A stretch of DNA of 64,000 nt, from NCBI GenBank assembly GCA_964035545.1, contig OZ037766.1, positions 16,624,222 through 16,688,221 on the forward strand, read 5' to 3'. This DNA is from Bugula neritina. Its lineage: Eukaryota; Bryozoa; Gymnolaemata; Cheilostomatida; Bugulidae. The notes under the pieces were generated by a model. That model was not told the origin of the DNA and searched no databases. It was given only the letters and a program-made list of their open reading frames with translations. A program made the translations under genes and the position numbers. Shown in pieces: positions 60,822 to 64,000 of this stretch; positions within the stretch are counted from its first letter, which is position 1, and each line of letters opens with the position of its first letter.

Positions 60822-63714
60822 TCATCTAAATCCAAGTTTTTTCTTTTCCTTGTCTTTCTTTTTAACAACTTCAATATTTCTATCTTTCCATGTACTCTTT
60901 CGGAGTTTGATGGGGCGATTTCCCACATATTTGCCTAAATATATTAAAGAGGATTTAAAAACTGGGCCATGGTCTTCATAGTTACAGAATGGCACATTTA
61001 TTATTTAGTACATGCATTTATCTTTTTAAGTAACAAAATAAAATACTGAGAATTACTTAAGAACTTGACTCAACAGATCTGTCTTTAAATTGTTTTTGGT
61101 ATTCTACTGCTGCAATGGTACCAATTTAGAGAGAGATTTTAAGAAAATAATCTAATTAGTTCATGTAAATTTTGACCTGACTGAAACATGAGTCGAATTA
61201 CACAAACTGTCAAATTCACCTAACAAGACACAATGTTGTTAAAATTAAATTGAGTGCCATCTCATTAGAACGATCAATAAAAAATACATTTAAACAACAA
61301 AAAAGTAAGATAATTATGAGCCATTTATATACAAGTAAAGCAGTATATTAGATTTTGTTTACCATACACATCTTGCTGTATAAGTTGGAGATTATAAAAC
61401 TGGGAGAAATTACATGTTTGAGGGATGATTATTTTCATAGAAAGTACTACGTAAGCTTTGTCAAACTAAGGTGAAAAAAGTATGGATTCTGAAACTAACA
61501 TGTGCAAATTTTACAGTAGCCTACAAACGATAAAAACAAAATATTTTCATGTGTTTTTATCCAAAAATCCTGAAATAATAAATGGTGCATGCATATCAAG
61601 TTAAATGAAATGATTCAAACACATTACTTTGCAAGACACAACCCACCAGAAAAATCTGACCGCTCTAATAATAATCTCACGATAAGGACATCAAGTTACA
61701 ACTGCTACTGCATTATATTAATAAGTAAAGCTACAAAAATAATCCATTATAGTTTCAGTGGTAGAAAAATCATACATACAAGTGATACATATTTAGAAGT
61801 TGAAGCCGATAGGATAATGGAAAGCATACCAAGGTTAAACGATAGTCATATTATACATACCATTCATTTCTCGCATAGCTCTAGTATAATCAGCAGGGTC
61901 TTTAAAACTTATGAATCCAAACCCCTTTGTCTTATGTGTTCGTCTGTCCCTTATCACTTTTGTTTTCTGTAATGATGGATACTTTTTAAAAGCTTCTGCT
62001 AATTTCTCTTCGGTAACTTCATTTCCCAAATCACCACAGAAAATTCTGAAGTCGTCTAAAATTAGTACAAATGACCCCATATTAAAATAAAACCAGTACA
62101 ACTTTATAATAATGTTGTAAGACCTAATTTACGAGAAAAATTCACTAACACTAATGTTGATGAGCACTACAACGCTAGAAAAGCCTACTTCGAATATAAC
62201 AAATATATTTTCAGTTGAAATGGGGTTATCAACACAAATACTTCTTAAAAGTTCAATTAGTGCTCAAGATAAGCTTACTTGGATCCCACTCTAAAAGGCT
62301 GGTATCTTCCCATACTTCATTAGCAGCTGTTCTAATAATCTTTTTCTCTTTAGGGGCTTTACCTTTTTTCTCTTTTTTAGCAGCCGGTGGAAATTGATGA
62401 GAATCGCTGAGAGATGCTGCAGATACAGATGCCTCTACTGAAGAAGCTGCGGAACTGCCTACTGCAGAAGATTCATAAAAAGAGTCAGTAGCTTCACGCT
62501 TTTTGCTAATTCGATCCACAGAGGAGGTGAGTTCAGGTTTTGTGTCCTGACCAGGTTTATTCATGACTGGTTTAGATGAATAGACTACTTTGGGTGCACT
62601 CAACACTGGTGGGCTACTGTAGCTTACCGGTTTACTGGAAAACGAACTGGACTGGTTGCCTACACTTTGAGGCATCCGAGGCATTTGCGAAACAGACGGA
62701 GGCCGTTGCATAAGTGGCTGTTGGTTGCCAGGCCCAGGGAAAGTTGCTGGACCTGCTGGTCTGCTCATTCCCGGGGGAGGAGGCGGGCCTCTCAGTTTCA
62801 GCTGTGGTGGTAAGAAAGGAGAGGAGGCAGGACCAGCCATGCTAGGAGGACGAGGTGGTCCACTCAGGGGCCTCATGCTATCTGATTGACCGTTCATTGG
62901 AGGTCGAAATCCAGGTGGTAGAGGTGGGCCAGTCAGCTTCCCAGCACCCAACCCTGATGAGTTTGGCCCTAAATTTTAACACAACAACTAAAATGAAGCA
63001 AGTCATGGTGTACAAAAAAGATAATACCATGCAATAAAAAATTAGGAGAACTTATCTAGGGATTTGGTGAAACAGAACCACTGATGTGTGGAGTGACAGT
63101 TTACACAAGTCATCTATGAGCAGCTAACTAAGCACTGGTGTCTAATGCCAGTATTTGTTGTAAAACAATGATTGGCTAAAACAAATAGACTGGGTGCTTT
63201 ATAAAAACTTTAGACATTTGGTTTCAAAATAAATGTTTTCATCGAAAATTATAAACCTACTACAGTGTACCTTGTTTACTTTTTGTTTGCTTGAAGTTAT
63301 ATTTATCATGAGAGACAAGTTTCCATAAAAACCGTACCAGAAAAATTGGTGCCCTGTGGAGGCTGTGCAGAAGCATTTGTTGAAGATCCGTAGACTTGCG
63401 CTCTCAATGCACTCAATTGCTCCTGCACTGAAGTGAATGTGTTTGCTCCTATCACTAACGAGTTAACCTGAGCAGAGCCACCTGATGGCGCCTTATGCGG
63501 AGCAGCTGCTCCACTGCCCATAATTTCTTGCTCAAACCTACAAAAACATGAGATTGATACAAGGCTATAACAAAAAGGTGCACTGAATTATCATATGAAT
63601 CTGCTCTACCCCATTAAAAGTGCAGCATTAATGCTCACTAACTTAAAAGAAATTTAATCAAACAGATATTTCAACTTTAACATACCTTGACATTTCATCT
63701 TCCAGATTCGCCAT
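60822..63714 (-). CDS. RBM42: RNA-binding motif protein 42, 5 exons, 408 aa
   Basis: Exons in gene order: 63714-63686, 63537-63338, 62968-62279, 62055-61861, 60934-60822; sum 1227 nt, phases consistent. The N-terminus MANLEDEMSRFEQEIMG is followed by a Pro/Gly-rich middle (GPPLPPGFRPPMNG, RGPPPPPGMSRP) and a Lys-rich segment (KKEKKGKAPKEKK). The WEDTSLLEWDPNDFRIFCGDL junction and one RRM (about 309-390) come next, with RNP2 IFCGDL and RNP1 KGFGFISF, and the tail ends LRKSTWKDRN...KEKKKLGFR. The last 100 residues follow vertebrate RBM42 closely; human RBM42 is 480 aa, the difference lying in the Pro-rich region. RBM42 binds RNA and works with hnRNP K in known systems. The start context and the short first exon are well supported by phase. 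Confidence 0.95.
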
Positions 63715-64000
63715 GATAGTGACCTTTGACCTACTAACAACTATAGAGGTAAAATGAGATGAAAGTAGTTTAGATAAATATTACTTTAAAATAATATAAA
63801 TGTTCCAACATGTACTCAATTTTATATTTTGGACATCTTCTAAAGCGAAGCACTAAACCAGAGTATGTTTCAGCAATTTGTAAAGTAGCACATGGAGAAT
63901 GTGTTTAGACAAGGCCAGCAGTACATAGGCAGAAACAGAATTCAATTTTTTCAGATGATAAATAATTAGTTTCATGTTTGCAGCTAAAATGTTTTATGCT
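63715..64000. other. Upstream flank of RBM42
   Basis: AT-rich; presumed 5' UTR and promoter of the minus-strand RBM42 gene. No motif assigned. Confidence 0.35.

Overview
This is a eukaryotic, almost certainly metazoan, AT-rich window. Five protein-coding genes can be followed exon by exon with GT/AG junctions and consistent phases. Their relatives (GRHPR, TESK kinase, phospholipase B-like, RBM42) are animal families. The interspersed repeats (CR1/Jockey-like reverse transcriptases, a Gypsy element, Harbinger-like MITEs, a THAP transposase, a possible tRNA-derived SINE) fit a marine invertebrate, perhaps a spiralian such as a bryozoan or mollusc. The species cannot be fixed from this sequence.

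Layout. 1-3000: degenerate TAR/TAY short-motif repeats followed by a dead non-LTR retrotransposon. 3998-4440: a MITE. 4850-6451 (+): GRHPR, 4 exons. 7229-16742 (-): a TESK-family kinase, 9 exons, convergent with GRHPR. 16950-23600: a repeat island with two further blocks of the degenerate repeat and two more broken reverse transcriptases. 25173-39232 (+): a 22-exon gene for a large nuclear-type protein with four matrin/U1-type zinc fingers and a long RS domain; I do not recognise a named orthologue. 41395-45895 (-): a complete young Gypsy LTR retrotransposon with LTRs that read as identical and a 5-bp target duplication. 46560-47830: repeat tract plus another reverse transcriptase remnant. 47986-48399: second copy of the MITE. 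49465-60460 (+): phospholipase B-like hydrolase, 10 exons; its second intron carries a nested DNA transposon with a THAP/HTH transposase fragment between 0.5-kb inverted arms. 60822-63714 (-): RBM42, 5 exons, convergent with the phospholipase gene.

How it fits together. The five host genes are unrelated in function: glyoxylate/hydroxypyruvate reduction, actin-linked kinase signalling, probable RNA processing (the zinc-finger/RS protein and RBM42) and lysosomal lipid hydrolysis. Nothing suggests an operon or pathway cluster. The unusual content is in the mobile elements and in the modular zinc-finger/RS gene, where every finger exon is split at the same place inside its CxxC pair. All exon models come from reading splice sites by eye and checking reading phase. 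No similarity search or transcript evidence was available.
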